A stretch of 39,887 bases of DNA from Anaerolineae bacterium. GTDB taxonomy: Bacteria > Chloroflexota > Anaerolineae > Aggregatilineales > Aggregatilineaceae. A program made the position numbers and the translations under genes. Each line of letters starts with the position of its first letter. The first letter of the stretch is position 1. Where the stretch lies: contig JAOSJP010000009.1 of the NCBI GenBank assembly GCA_027494015.1, positions 1 through 39,887 of the forward strand, written 5' to 3'. Shown in pieces: positions 14,442-23,296 of the stretch. The notes below the pieces were generated by a model, which saw only the letters and a program-made list of their open reading frames with translations, had not been told where the DNA came from and searched no databases.

Positions 14442-14465
14442 GGGGGCGCTATGATAGCCGCCCCC
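14442..14465 (-). promoter_or_regulatory. GC-rich stem-loop upstream of an RBS (hairpin family copy 1)
   Basis: GGGGGCG (14442-14448) pairs with CGCCCCC (14459-14465), with CTA/TAG continuing the stem toward the loop. It occupies the gap between the beta-helix gene and the next gene and ends 18 nt before the ATG, right before the SD. Arms match hairpins at 23297, 34164 and 38228. Confidence 0.6.
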
Positions 14466-14478
14466 TATCCCGCTATCG

Positions 14479-15387
14479 TTAGGTGTCCACCGCCGGCAAA
14501 ATGATGCCGGAAGCATTCAGCGCGTTGGAGCCGTAGTTCTGACTGTAGGCCAGCCCCGTTCCTGCGAATGGGGCAACGGTATCCTTGAGATTGGCGACGT
14601 GGTTGTTTGCCACGAAACCGGTACTGTCATTGTGGAACCCCACTGCCAGACCCGCGCCCGTATCGATGTTGATGAACAGATTGTTTCTCACCACCACACC
14701 GACACTGGCCGCCGTTACTGCGTCAAGGATATAGTCCGATGCATCGCAGCGAATGAACGAGTTGACCATCTTGAAACGGTCAGCCGCCCCCGCCAACAGA
14801 ATGCAGTTGGTCATACCGCCCGCCAGCCCATGAAATGCCAGGCCGTCGATAGTCACGTCGGCACATGCCGCCGCAACCGAGATGGCGACTAGAAACTCCT
14901 TATTAGAAGCTCCATCTCTCATCTCGATATTGCGCAGCGTCAAGCCATCTGCCGTCGCGCTGGCAGTAATGCCCACCGCCATGTTGTCGATATTCGCTAC
15001 GAGAATCAGGTTCTCTAGCGTACAGTCCGCCCCAGAGACGGCAATGGTACTGGTATCAGCGGAAAAGGTCAGCGTCGGGCGCAATGCCCCCTTGCCAAGC
15101 CCTACCACATACACACCAATGGTATCCATTACCAGGGACGTTGCTGAGCTAATCGTCTCGGCATGACCCGGAAAGACGACGATTACATCACCATTGCTGG
15201 CCGTGCACTTGTTCACGGCCTGGTCAATGGTCGCCATCGGCTCCGCAAAGGTGCCAGGATTGGTGCTCAGTCCGGTTCCACTATCAACGAAGTAGTAGTT
15301 CCCCGTTGTGAATGGAACTTGTGGCCCGCCGCCCATCACCGGCACCCCAAACGATGTGAGACCATTGGGGAAGTTAGTCAAGCTCAT
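14479..15387 (-). CDS. Right-handed parallel beta-helix structural protein
   Basis: 302 residues, SD AAGGGGGGCG. After NYYFVDSGTGLSTNPGTFAEPMATIDQA, the classic opening of pectate-lyase-like beta-helix proteins, come rungs such as GVYVVGLGKGALRPTLTF, CTLENLILVANIDNMAVGI, DGLTLRNIEMRDG, DVTIDGLAFHGLAGG and GVVVRNNLFINIDTG. No catalytic residues stand out. It lies directly downstream of the capsid gene, so a capsid decoration or spike role is more likely than a tail depolymerase. Confidence 0.75.
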   Translation of the reverse strand: MSLTNFPNGLTSFGVPVMGGGPQVPFTTGNYYFVDSGTGLSTNPGTFAEPMATIDQAVNKCTASNGDVIVVFPGHAETISSATSLVMDTIGVYVVGLGKGALRPTLTFSADTSTIAVSGADCTLENLILVANIDNMAVGITASATADGLTLRNIEMRDGASNKEFLVAISVAAACADVTIDGLAFHGLAGGMTNCILLAGAADRFKMVNSFIRCDASDYILDAVTAASVGVVVRNNLFINIDTGAGLAVGFHNDSTGFVANNHVANLKDTVAPFAGTGLAYSQNYGSNALNASGIILPAVDT

Positions 15388-15399
15388 GTCACGCCCCCC

Positions 15400-16308
15400 T
15401 TAGCTCGGGTTGTTCCCATAGACCCACTTCCAGTCAGTCCAGCCGTAGCTGTACCGCATGTAGCTGATCCATTCGGCGACAACCTCATCCTTGAGGCCCT
15501 GGTACTTGATGTACGGCGCGATGCGGTCGTACCAGATGAGGCACTGCTTCATCAGGTTCGTGTCGAGCATGAACCACGCATTGCTATCCGTCAGGTAGTG
15601 CCAGGTCAAGACCTGGAAGCGGCCACTCTGCGGATTGATCGCGTTGTTGCCGCTCGTCGGGTCAAGCACCGAGCCGGCGATCACCAGCGCCTCGTCTTCA
15701 AGACCGGGCGGCACCAGCAGCGCATTGGGCGTGACGCCGACCTTGCTCCCGGTGTCGTCGGTGAAGGCCATCATCGCCTCGCGCACCGTCGCCACGTTCG
15801 CCTTCGTCAGCGAATAGGTACCTTCGTTGCTCTGGGTCGTGCCCGATTTGTGTGGGCCGTAGGGGTGCGCCGTTGAACACAGGCCCACCGCATCCGCGCC
15901 AGCGAAGGTGTCGTTGAAGCCGTTATTGAACACCGACGCGGCATCCGTCTCGCGCTTTAGCCCCATGCTGTCACCCACGCGCTCGCCCATCGAGAAGATT
16001 TGCGAGAACAGGTTGTCATCATAGAGCTTACGCTCAACGTGGATTTTGAGCACCTTCTCGCTGTGCGTGAAGGTCTTCTTGTAGTTCTGGTCGAAGTCAG
16101 CGACGCTGACTGCACCAGCGTTTTCGTAGTTGTCCCACGCATCGATCCCCAAAGCGCCCACGCCAAACAACTCTTCGCTGGCGCGGTCTGAGGTGCGAAC
16201 GCTGAACAACTGAGCGCGCATAGACTCCCGGCGCGAGAACGCAACTTCCCACGCGCCCCGAATGCCGGGATCAATCGCGTAAGTCCAGTGAGCAGAACGC
16301 ATAGACAT
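15400..16308 (-). CDS. Major capsid protein (HK97 fold, Mu gpT-like)
   Basis: 302 residues, SD GGAGACTGAG. Features of the Mu gpT-like capsid family: SEELFGVGALGIDAWDNYENAG, FTHSEKVLKIHVERKLYDDN, GLKRETDAASVFNNGFNDTFAGADAVGLCSTAHP, LLVPPGLEDEALVIAGS and a C-terminal WFMLDTNLMKQCLIW. It would assemble the icosahedral shell. Gene order scaffold, small protein, capsid supports this. Confidence 0.88.
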   Translation of the reverse strand: MSMRSAHWTYAIDPGIRGAWEVAFSRRESMRAQLFSVRTSDRASEELFGVGALGIDAWDNYENAGAVSVADFDQNYKKTFTHSEKVLKIHVERKLYDDNLFSQIFSMGERVGDSMGLKRETDAASVFNNGFNDTFAGADAVGLCSTAHPYGPHKSGTTQSNEGTYSLTKANVATVREAMMAFTDDTGSKVGVTPNALLVPPGLEDEALVIAGSVLDPTSGNNAINPQSGRFQVLTWHYLTDSNAWFMLDTNLMKQCLIWYDRIAPYIKYQGLKDEVVAEWISYMRYSYGWTDWKWVYGNNPS

Positions 16309-16319
16309 CGCTCAGTCTC

Positions 16320-16745
16320 CTACAGGCCCAGGAAGGCCGCTTCGCCCGGCAGGATCATGACCAGGGTTTCTTCGGTAGCCGAGCTTTCCGCCACCACCAC
16401 CACGTCATGATTGCTGTCGGTGGCAACCGTCATCGCGCCCGTGGTGCCCGTAATGTCAAGCTGCGCTCCGGCCAAGCGCGCATTCGCATCGTAGACGCCG
16501 TATACCGCGTCGGGGTCAACGATAACATCGATGCGCGTGGTGCTATCCGTCCCGGCCTTCGTCTCCAGCACAACACCCAGAATAGCGGTGTCGTTGGTCG
16601 CAGCCAGGTCAACTTCGCCCGTCTCCAGATTCACCAAGTCGCCCTTTGTCAACGTCTCAGTGTCCTTGAAGAGCAGGCTTTGAACGGTGAAGGGCGCGCC
16701 GCACAGCCGATAGCGTGGACGGAACCCTTTACTCGTGTCTGGCAT
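16320..16745 (-). CDS. Capsid decoration / head-associated protein
   Basis: 141 residues, SD GGAGG. The sequence runs LLFKDTETLTKGDLVNLETGEVDLAATNDTAILGVVLETKAG and INGTT-like beta elements, resembling the small beta-barrel head proteins (gpD/DUF2190-like) encoded just before the capsid protein. It probably binds the capsid surface or acts in assembly. It shares the general layout of the two paralogues at 19075-19907 but not obvious sequence. Confidence 0.6.
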   Translation of the reverse strand: MPDTSKGFRPRYRLCGAPFTVQSLLFKDTETLTKGDLVNLETGEVDLAATNDTAILGVVLETKAGTDSTTRIDVIVDPDAVYGVYDANARLAGAQLDITGTTGAMTVATDSNHDVVVVAESSATEETLVMILPGEAAFLGL

Positions 16746-16759
16746 TGTCGTAACCTCCG

Positions 16760-17350
16760 TTACGTGCGCGGAATGTCGTCCCGCGCCTCAAGTACCTGTC
16801 CCTGGGCGCGATATTTCGCCCATTGCTCAGGCGTCAGGCCCGCGATGCGCGCAAGCTGTAGCTCCTGGTCGCTGAGGCGCGGCACGCTCTGACCGGCCTC
16901 GCCCCGCGTTCCAGCATCCGTGCCCGGCGCAACCGGGCGCAGCAAGCGCGCTTCGTTGGCGTCCAGCCAGGCCAGCGTCTTTCGCGGGTCTTCATACTCC
17001 GGCACCAGCCCGCGCATATCTTCGGGCAAGCGCTCGACCCGCGCCTTGACGGTGGCTTGCAGCGCCTCGGCGATCTCCTGTACGCGCTTGGCGACAGGCT
17101 CCAACTCACTGATGCGCGCTGCCCGCTGCTCCGCCAACTTCTGCCACTCTTGCTGGTCAGCAAGGCGCTTATCTTCGTCGGCTTTGCGCGCGGCCTCCAA
17201 CGCCTCAATCCTCTGCCGCAGGTCGTTTCGCTCGCTGATCACTTCCGCGAAACGCGCATACGGCACCGACTCATGCCCAGTGCTTTGCGCCCCTGCGGGC
17301 GGTGGCGTCTGCGCCTGTGTCTGCGCTTGCGCCTGCTGTTCTTCAGCCAT
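16760..17350 (-). CDS. Scaffolding protein
   Basis: 196 residues from ATG 17350 (5 nt after GGAGG; an ATG at 17353 is too close). A low-complexity Gln/Ala/Pro N-terminus is followed by a long coiled coil (RNDLRQRIEALEAARKADEDKRLADQQEWQKLAEQ), then PEYEDPRKTLAWLDAN and a helical C-terminus (LAGLTPEQWAKYRAQG-like). This is the usual build of phage scaffolds, which guide capsid assembly and are then lost. The position just before the capsid genes fits. Confidence 0.78.
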   Translation of the reverse strand: MAEEQQAQAQTQAQTPPPAGAQSTGHESVPYARFAEVISERNDLRQRIEALEAARKADEDKRLADQQEWQKLAEQRAARISELEPVAKRVQEIAEALQATVKARVERLPEDMRGLVPEYEDPRKTLAWLDANEARLLRPVAPGTDAGTRGEAGQSVPRLSDQELQLARIAGLTPEQWAKYRAQGQVLEARDDIPRT

Positions 17351-17388
17351 CATATCCTCCGGGTTTTACGTGTCCGCCACGAGTTAGC

Positions 17389-17652
17389 CTAAAGTGGCTT
17401 GCCATCAAGTTCTACTGCCACGTCCCAGTCGTCGCCGTTCCAGTCAGCCCACACCACGAACGACCGCCACTGCATAACCTTCGCCCGGTCGCCCGCCTCC
17501 GCCGCTGGCAGCGCGCGCCGCAGGACATCCGGCAACACCACCGGCACCCCGCGCCGCAACTGATCCTGTAGCATCTGAAGCGCCACCACCACCTGGTCGC
17601 CTATCGCAACCTCATTAAGAATGCGTGCCACTACGTCTGCCTTCCGTGCCAT
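17389..17652 (-). CDS. Small protein of unknown function
   Basis: 87 residues from ATG 17652, SD AAGGGGAGGG. Helical first half (DVVARILNEVAIGDQVVVALQMLQDQLRRG) and a Trp-rich end (WRSFVVWADWNGDDWDVAVELDGKPL). It lies between the minor head protein and the scaffold. No recognised family. The 133 nt gap before it holds two direct AGGTGGAGT copies (about 17719-17738) and a weak hairpin (GCCCT 17766-17770 / AGGGC 17780-17784). Confidence 0.55.
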   Translation of the reverse strand: MARKADVVARILNEVAIGDQVVVALQMLQDQLRRGVPVVLPDVLRRALPAAEAGDRAKVMQWRSFVVWADWNGDDWDVAVELDGKPL

Positions 17653-17785
17653 CGTGCCCTCCCCTTAACGCCCGGGCCGGCGGTGTTGTTTGTCGCTCAT
17701 CACATTGATGTTCAGGGGTAGGTGGAGTCAGGTGGAGTTGTGTAAGTACAGGTATAAACCGTGTTGCCCTCCGCCTTGTAGGGCA

Positions 17786-18826
17786 TCAGCCTACCCCGTA
17801 GAACTCGCGCGCGCCGCTACCCAGGATGCCCTTCAACGACGCCTCCTGGATCATGCCGCCGAACACATCATCGACCGTGCGCTGCGCGAAGTCGTCTAGC
17901 CGCACCTTGCCCGCGTTCCAGGCTTCCCACGCCGCCGCGCTCATGTGCTCGCGCTGCTTGGCTTCGGGTAGCTGCCTGAACCAGTCCGGCCCGCTCTGCA
18001 CGTCCGGCGCGGCCCATCCGCGTATCTTGGTGATGCTCGTGCAGCGTCCATTGTGGTGGTCGTCCACCCGCTCGCCCAGCTCCATCACCGTGCCGTGTAG
18101 CGCGATGCAGGCCACACACGTCCGGTCATCCAGCGCCGCAATGCGTATCTGGTACTCTAGGATGTTGGCATTGGCGACACGATGCACGGTCTGCGCGTCT
18201 CTGAGACTGGTAAGCTGCAATGTGCGCATCAGCGTGTTAGCGGTGTTGGGCGGTATGCCCTCAACCATCCGCCGCATCTCGCGCGCTGTGCGAACCGGCC
18301 CCCAGCCTTCCAGCGCGCCGCGTACCGCCACTGCCTTCACCACGGCCACTGCATCATCTCCGTACTTACCCACCAGCCCGGCCCAGGCATCGCTGCTCGC
18401 GTAGTTCACCAGTCGGGCTACCGCCTCCGGGTTGGGCACATTCCAGGCAATGCCCATCGCACGCAGCATCTCGTCTGTAAAGCCGGGCAGTGCCATCTGG
18501 CGGGCAATCGGCCCCGCTGCATCAATGCCCGTCTGCTGTACCGCGCCCGCCGCGCTGTTGAGCAGGGCTTGATTGGCGCGCATCGTGTCTTCGAAGTCGG
18601 CCATGAACGCGCGCACCACAGCATTGTCAAGGGTCAGCCGCGCGCCCTCTGCGGCCAGCCGCGCCGCCTCACGCTCCAACTCCTCAAAGCGCCGCGCCAT
18701 GAGGCCCGTCGTGCTATTGCGCGTGATGGCCTGTAGCACCGCCCCGCTTGCCTGGACATAGCCCCGGTCGAGTAGCCGGTTCATCAGGTCAATTGCCGTC
18801 TCGCCACGTCCCGGCATCAGGCCCAT
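17786..18826 (-). CDS. Minor head protein (Mu gpF / SPP1 gp7-like)
   Basis: 346 residues. The C-terminal third has the diagnostic head-morphogenesis motif: IAALDDRTCVACIALHG followed by DDHHNGRCTS, a Cys/His cluster shared by Mu F-like proteins. Upstream is a helical region with EGWGPVRTAREMRRMVEGIPPNTANTLMRT. This family binds the portal or procapsid and a few copies enter the head. It lies downstream of the portal gene as expected. Confidence 0.85.
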   Translation of the reverse strand: MGLMPGRGETAIDLMNRLLDRGYVQASGAVLQAITRNSTTGLMARRFEELEREAARLAAEGARLTLDNAVVRAFMADFEDTMRANQALLNSAAGAVQQTGIDAAGPIARQMALPGFTDEMLRAMGIAWNVPNPEAVARLVNYASSDAWAGLVGKYGDDAVAVVKAVAVRGALEGWGPVRTAREMRRMVEGIPPNTANTLMRTLQLTSLRDAQTVHRVANANILEYQIRIAALDDRTCVACIALHGTVMELGERVDDHHNGRCTSITKIRGWAAPDVQSGPDWFRQLPEAKQREHMSAAAWEAWNAGKVRLDDFAQRTVDDVFGGMIQEASLKGILGSGAREFYGVG

Positions 18827-18832
18827 ATCGCA

Positions 18833-19066
18833 CTAGCCCCCTGCCCCGGCATCGTCCAGTCCCGGCTCCGGCTCAGGCTTGCGCTTGCGCTTCGGTGCCG
18901 CGTCATGCTCGATGACGTGCACCACGAACGACCCATCGTCCATCTGCATCACGACCGCCTCATCGACGAAGCGCCAGCCGCCCATATCGACCGCGTGCGC
19001 CTCGGCCTTGAGGTTCCAGGCCGCGACCATCAACTGGTGTAGGATGTTGTCCACAACGCTGATCAT
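18833..19066 (-). CDS. Small acidic/basic-tailed protein, unknown
   Basis: 77 residues from ATG 19066 (MISVVDNILHQL), SD AGGTG. The first ~55 residues read like a small alpha/beta domain (GWRFVDEAVVMQMDDGSFVVHVIEH). The tail is KRKRKPEPEPGLDDAGAGG, a charged disordered stretch. It overlaps neither neighbour and sits between a small beta protein and the minor head protein. Not recognised. Confidence 0.6.
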   Translation of the reverse strand: MISVVDNILHQLMVAAWNLKAEAHAVDMGGWRFVDEAVVMQMDDGSFVVHVIEHDAAPKRKRKPEPEPGLDDAGAGG

Positions 19067-19074
19067 GGCTGCAC

Positions 19075-19491
19075 CTACACGATGCCCGCGGCCTGCACGC
19101 CGCTCGCCTTGATGCATAACTCTAGCGACGTGGTGCTCTTGGCCACACCAATGATCGTGATGTAGTCATTGTTGGCGAGGTCTGCCGCCGGGCAGATAGC
19201 GCCCGACACACTCAGAATATAGACCGGTGAGGCCAGGCTGAGATGCGCGCTAGTGATCAGCGCGCCGCCCGTCTGGATGACGCCCCACTGCCCGTTCCCG
19301 CCGCCCGTCAGAGCAACGCCAACTGCCGCCGCCGTGAGGACGCTCGTCTCGCAGTCAGCCGCCTCATAGTCCCCATCTGCCGCCTGATAAACGACCAGGC
19401 CCGGCGTCACAGTGCCGCCCCAGCGCACTTCCTGCGTCTGCGCGCCCGTGCCCGGCTTGATGCTTGCTGCGGTGAATGATACATCTGCCAT
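19075..19491 (-). CDS. Small beta-structured virion protein, paralogue A
   Basis: 138 residues, SD TAGGAG. It starts MADVSFTAASIKPGTGAQT and aligns end to end with the adjacent gene (MADVTFTATAIKPAAGTQK). Shared blocks are TPG.V.Y...D..Y..ADC, A.ALS/GVALTGG..GQ.G.I...G and Y.LS.SG.ICP.ADL. These are clear tandem paralogues, probably small beta-barrel decoration or cement-type proteins, though they sit between the portal and minor head genes rather than next to the capsid gene. Confidence 0.65.
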   Translation of the reverse strand: MADVSFTAASIKPGTGAQTQEVRWGGTVTPGLVVYQAADGDYEAADCETSVLTAAAVGVALTGGGNGQWGVIQTGGALITSAHLSLASPVYILSVSGAICPAADLANNDYITIIGVAKSTTSLELCIKASGVQAAGIV

Positions 19492-19502
19492 TGTCTAGTC
19501 TC

Positions 19503-19907
19503 CTACGGCGTCTTGTAGCCGGTCACGACAAAACCGACCTTGAGATTGGTCGCGCTGGACGCCGCGCCAACTACCGTGCAGTAGTCCGTCGCCAAGTTCA
19601 AGTCAGCCACCGGGCATATGTTACCTGTCGCTGATAGTACGTACACTGTGCCTGCCGTCAGGCCATCGCAGGTCAGATCGCCCGACTCCATGATCATGCC
19701 CGGCTGTCCATCCGCGCCCGACGACAGCGCAAAGGCGCTAGCCGCGTCCGTCGCCGCATCGGTGCAGTCGGCAATCTTGTACTTATTGTCGCTACTGTCC
19801 AGGTACAACACTTTGCCCGGCGTGATCGTCGCGCCGAACGTTACACGCCGCTTCTGCGTGCCCGCCGCCGGCTTGATCGCCGTCGCTGTGAACGTTACGT
19901 CTGCCAT
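19503..19907 (-). CDS. Small beta-structured virion protein, paralogue B
   Basis: 134 residues, SD TAGGAGG. Paralogue of the next gene downstream, with the same N-terminal MADVxFTAxxIKP and the YVLSATGNICPVADLNLATDYCTVVGAASSAT region near the C-terminus. Together the pair looks like a recent duplication that has diverged. A decoration-like role is inferred from its fold impression and from sitting within the head genes. Confidence 0.65.
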   Translation of the reverse strand: MADVTFTATAIKPAAGTQKRRVTFGATITPGKVLYLDSSDNKYKIADCTDAATDAASAFALSSGADGQPGMIMESGDLTCDGLTAGTVYVLSATGNICPVADLNLATDYCTVVGAASSATNLKVGFVVTGYKTP

Positions 19908-19915
19908 CGTGCCTC

Positions 19916-21376
19916 CTACGCCACCACCGGCGCACTCTGCCCGTTGCCGGGCACTCCAAATGTTGCCGCGCTGAAACCGGGCAAGGGCAGCAACGACAGC
20001 GCCGTCGTCCGCTCCTCTTGCCGCTCGACGATCAGTTCCTCAATCTTGGCTGCATCCCAACCGAACACGCCAGCCAACTGCCGCAATGTCTCACGCTCAC
20101 CTATCCGGTCAGCCACCGCCAGCACATTCTCTATAACCTCTTTGTTGTTGCGCATCTCGGCGTCGCGCCAGCGGGCGTACAGGCGCTCGTACTGCGGCGG
20201 CTTCTCGCTGCCGTAGGCCAGTTGGACGCGGTGGCTCAGCGTCACCCAGTCCTCCCAACTGTTGCCCGCCTTCGTCTGGAAGCGCCGCACCTTGCCCAGC
20301 AGCCCGATCTCGCGCTGCTTCAGCGATTCGCCGCTGGCCGTGTCAGCACCCATGAACTCGGGCGCGGGCGTGCGCGTAATCTTGCCCATCTCGCCGGTAA
20401 TCCACTGCGCCTGTGCGATGAAGGGCACAATCTCGCCCTGCTCCATCACGCCCAACTCAGCGACCGCGTCCTTTTGCAGCCCCTCGCCGCCGATGATCAC
20501 CCACGAGCCGGGCGCAAGTCCAGCGGGCGGATTGAAGCCCTTTGCCCAGCGGATTTGGAACGCGGTCAGCTCGGCGGCCATGACCATGCTGTACAGCGTG
20601 CGGTTCAGCGCGTCTTGTAGCGGGATGGCGTTCTCAATCTCAGACATTCCGTACTCACTGCCCGCCGTGGCGCGGTTCAGGAAGCGAATGAACGGTACGC
20701 CAATCGGTTCGCCGTTGGGCAGCTTCCAGGGCGCGGGCCACGCCTCGCCCTCGACCCTGCGCCGCGCCAGCTCGCCCCCGTTGCGCGAAACGTACTTCTC
20801 GATGCGATCCGGGTAGTAGACATTTACGTAGAACGTGTCGCCCAGACTCTCGACGCTGCCCCGCCAGATTTTGAGCGCGATGTCCGGATGAGTCTTGCCC
20901 TCAATGCCGACGACGCCGCTCACCCCGTCATAGGCCGGCTCATGCACCATCACCGCGCGCTGCTCGTCGTTGTCCCAGTAGGTGTGGCCGAACGTCACCC
21001 CGTCGCGGATGACCGCCTCGTGCAAGTCAGCCTGCAACCCATCTATGCGGTTCGCCGATAGCAACGCGGCGATAGCCTCATTCGCGTCTTCGTTGTCCGC
21101 CTCAATCGCCGTAACCTCCAGGCGATCCACCATCGTCTGGATGATCAAATCCTGGTAATTGCAATTGAACTCGTTCAGGCTGCCCGTGTCGCTAATGCGC
21201 AGCAGCTTGCGCATCTCCGCCGTCAGGTTCGCCCGATGGTCGCCGTCGGCATAGCGTCGAAACAGCGCGATTTTCTCGCCCGCCATTTGCACATCAGCGG
21301 CCCATGCCTCGATGGATTGGCCCCGGAAAAGATTGGGGTTGCCGCGCAGGGCGGTCTCAATAAGCTGCTGGCTCAT
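19916..21376 (-). CDS. Portal protein (SPP1 gp6-like)
   Basis: 486 residues from ATG 21376, which overlaps the terminase stop (TGATG) and has AGGTGG upstream; a GTG at 21385 is less likely. Portal features: LFRRYADGDHRANLTAEMRKLLR, FNCNYQDLIIQTMVDRLEVTAIEAD, HEAVIRDGVTFGHTYWDNDEQRAVMV, GVPFIRFLNRA, SEIENAIPLQDALNRTLYSMVMAAELTAFQIRWAKG and a long C-terminal helix. It forms the dodecameric DNA gate at one capsid vertex. Confidence 0.93.
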   Translation of the reverse strand: MSQQLIETALRGNPNLFRGQSIEAWAADVQMAGEKIALFRRYADGDHRANLTAEMRKLLRISDTGSLNEFNCNYQDLIIQTMVDRLEVTAIEADNEDANEAIAALLSANRIDGLQADLHEAVIRDGVTFGHTYWDNDEQRAVMVHEPAYDGVSGVVGIEGKTHPDIALKIWRGSVESLGDTFYVNVYYPDRIEKYVSRNGGELARRRVEGEAWPAPWKLPNGEPIGVPFIRFLNRATAGSEYGMSEIENAIPLQDALNRTLYSMVMAAELTAFQIRWAKGFNPPAGLAPGSWVIIGGEGLQKDAVAELGVMEQGEIVPFIAQAQWITGEMGKITRTPAPEFMGADTASGESLKQREIGLLGKVRRFQTKAGNSWEDWVTLSHRVQLAYGSEKPPQYERLYARWRDAEMRNNKEVIENVLAVADRIGERETLRQLAGVFGWDAAKIEELIVERQEERTTALSLLPLPGFSAATFGVPGNGQSAPVVA

Positions 21377-22641
21377 CAGGCCCACCTGGAGGTCTTGACT
21401 TCAATCGGTTTGCGCCCCGCATCCACGCCCATCACTGCATACCTCAGCGCGTCCATACAGTGGTCATTGGCCTTCACCGGCTGGTCTTTCATTCCCTGCC
21501 GGTTCTCTGCCCACTGGTAGCTCTCAAATTCGGCAATGGTGTACACACAGTCCGCCGACACCGTTAGGCGCGGTCGGCCATCGCCCTGCACAACCAGCCG
21601 GTTCTTGACCGCCTGAAGTCCCGTGTTCACCGCATTGTTGGCCTGCTCTGCGTGCAGCCCGGCCTCTCGAAACTGGCGGATGTAGTCCGGCTCCGATGGG
21701 TCGCAGTAGAAGGTACGGATATTCCAGGTATCCCGTGCCTGTTTAGCGACCCCGACCCATTCCTCAACGCGGCGCTGACGCTGGTAATGTTCGGCCACCT
21801 GCCACATACGTCCGTCTCCATCTGCGCCGAAGACCAGCACAACACCCGGATTGGCGAAGCCCCAGTCAACGCCAGCAATAACATACTGGAAGCCGGCGGG
21901 TAACTTGGTGGCAACATGCACTTCGCGCCGGAACTCCGGGTAGATTAGCCCCTCAAAGGCGACGAACTCCCCGCCCAACTCCTGCGCGGCGAAGTCCCCA
22001 CTATAGGTCTGCCGCCAGATATCGAGCACGGCCTGGTCAAGGTACACGTTGTCGGCGCTAGTGGCCCGATAGATTGCCCGGCCCGGCTTCTCCGCCTGGA
22101 TGAAGTGCTGCCAGACCCAATTACGGCCCTTCGGCGTGGTGGCAATCCAGGCATAGCCCAATTGCCCGAACTGGCGCAGGCGGCCCATCATGATTTCATA
22201 GGTGCGATACTCACACAGCGCCGCCTCATCGCCGAACCACCACGAAATGGACGGCCCGCGCAACCTGTCCGGTTCTGAGGCCGTGCGAAACAGCACCTCA
22301 CTCCCATTGCGCATCGTGGCCGTCATCTCATTGCGGTTGAAGCGCGCCACTGCTGGCCCAGATAAGTCTAGGAACGTGCGCAGTGTGGCATCCCGCAGCA
22401 TGGGATAAGTCGGCGCAGTGATGACGCCGATATTGGGTGCCTGTATCTGGGCGCGCTTGCCGATGATGCCCTGCGAGGCGGATAGCGCACGGACACATCC
22501 CGCCCACGTCTTGCCGCTACCAATGCCCCCGACGAATGCCGCCTCTCGCGCCCGACTGCCCACAAAGCGCCCCTGCATCGGGTAGCGCGACAGGCTGATG
22601 GTCACGTGCTGCGGGCTATTCGTCGCCGTCGCCAGCGTCAT
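21376..22641 (-). CDS. terL: Terminase large subunit (DNA packaging ATPase/nuclease)
   Basis: 421 residues from ATG 22641 (SD GAGGG; a TTG at 22644 is less likely). Walker A GGIGSGKT near residue 38, Walker B WWFGDEA near 135, coupling motif ATTPKG near 165. The C-terminal RNase H-type nuclease shows GVDWGFANPG (first acidic), FYCDPSEPDY and DHCMDALRYAVMG. It powers DNA translocation through the portal and cuts the concatemer. It overlaps the small-subunit gene by 26 nt. Confidence 0.96.
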   Translation of the reverse strand: MTLATATNSPQHVTISLSRYPMQGRFVGSRAREAAFVGGIGSGKTWAGCVRALSASQGIIGKRAQIQAPNIGVITAPTYPMLRDATLRTFLDLSGPAVARFNRNEMTATMRNGSEVLFRTASEPDRLRGPSISWWFGDEAALCEYRTYEIMMGRLRQFGQLGYAWIATTPKGRNWVWQHFIQAEKPGRAIYRATSADNVYLDQAVLDIWRQTYSGDFAAQELGGEFVAFEGLIYPEFRREVHVATKLPAGFQYVIAGVDWGFANPGVVLVFGADGDGRMWQVAEHYQRQRRVEEWVGVAKQARDTWNIRTFYCDPSEPDYIRQFREAGLHAEQANNAVNTGLQAVKNRLVVQGDGRPRLTVSADCVYTIAEFESYQWAENRQGMKDQPVKANDHCMDALRYAVMGVDAGRKPIEVKTSRWA

Positions 22642-23026
22642 CAATCACGCCCTCAATGCGGATAGTCACCGCCCCACCGTCGCGCCCGGTGATCTCCTGA
22701 CGCTGCGGCCGGTTATACACTTCCGGCTTGTGTGACTTCAACAGGAAAATCAGCAGCGTATCACTATATCGGTTAATCGTGCCGCAGTATTCGCCGCGCT
22801 GATAAATCGGCTCTTCTACGCCTTCAAGTGCACGCCGAACCGCCTCATCTTCAAGCGTGCCAATACCGATTTCAAGCGCCCGGCTCCACTTTTCGGCAAA
22901 GCTATCATCATGACGCCGATGGTTATAGGCGTTTTGGCGCGTAATGCCCGCCGCCGCCGCCGCCGCCGTCACGCTGGCGCTTTCCTCAAGCGCCGTCAGG
23001 AACTTGCTTTCCCATCGCCTTGCCAT
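22616..23026 (-). CDS. terS: Terminase small subunit
   Basis: 136 residues from ATG 23026 (MARRWESKFLTALEESASV), AAGG upstream. A helix-turn-helix (SVTAAAAAAGITRQNAYNHRRHDDSFAEKW) fills the N-terminal half, followed by EDEAVRRALEGVEEPIYQRGEY and SDTLLIFLLKSHKPEVYNRP, the standard signature of phage terS/phBC6A51-like small subunits. The C-terminus ends acidic (DDAGDGDE). It recognises viral DNA for packaging. The structured non-coding DNA about 300 nt upstream could contain its site. Confidence 0.9.
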   Translation of the reverse strand: MARRWESKFLTALEESASVTAAAAAAGITRQNAYNHRRHDDSFAEKWSRALEIGIGTLEDEAVRRALEGVEEPIYQRGEYCGTINRYSDTLLIFLLKSHKPEVYNRPQRQEITGRDGGAVTIRIEGVIDDAGDGDE

Positions 23027-23285
23027 CGTGCGCCTTTTTTCTAGCGTCAACTAATGTAAAATCGCGTGACGATTCTGGCGCTACCTTGCGCACAATCTGC
23101 GGCTTGGTGTCGCTTACCTCCACCGTCACGCGCAGCACGGCGTCGCGCAGCGCAATTAGTCCGATTGCCGATACCATCTCACTCTCTGGCACGTCCAGTT
23201 GCACGCGCATCCCATCTGAGCCGACTTTGATGGCGCTCTGAATGGGCGGGAATGATGCCAGGAATGTGATTGCGCCCTTTGCCAT
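22986..23285 (-). CDS. Small protein preceding terS, unknown
   Basis: 99 residues from ATG 23285, SD AGAGGAAG. FPPIQSAIKVGSDGMRVQLDVPESEMVSAIGLIALRDAVLRVTVEV is a compact alpha/beta pattern often seen in small phage proteins that accompany SSB or replication genes; the tail is basic (DARKKAHDGKAMGKQ). It overlaps terS by 41 nt. A GC-rich hairpin of the recurring family lies 11 nt before the start codon, at the end of the long non-coding stretch. Confidence 0.6.
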   Translation of the reverse strand: MAKGAITFLASFPPIQSAIKVGSDGMRVQLDVPESEMVSAIGLIALRDAVLRVTVEVSDTKPQIVRKVAPESSRDFTLVDARKKAHDGKAMGKQVPDGA

Positions 23286-23296
23286 AGCTTCCTCTG

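Noticed and set aside
17719..17784. Two AGGTGGAGT direct repeats and a weak hairpin before a head gene
   Set aside because: Short repeats likely tied to SD-like sequence; hairpin stem of 5 bp without a T-run is too weak to call.
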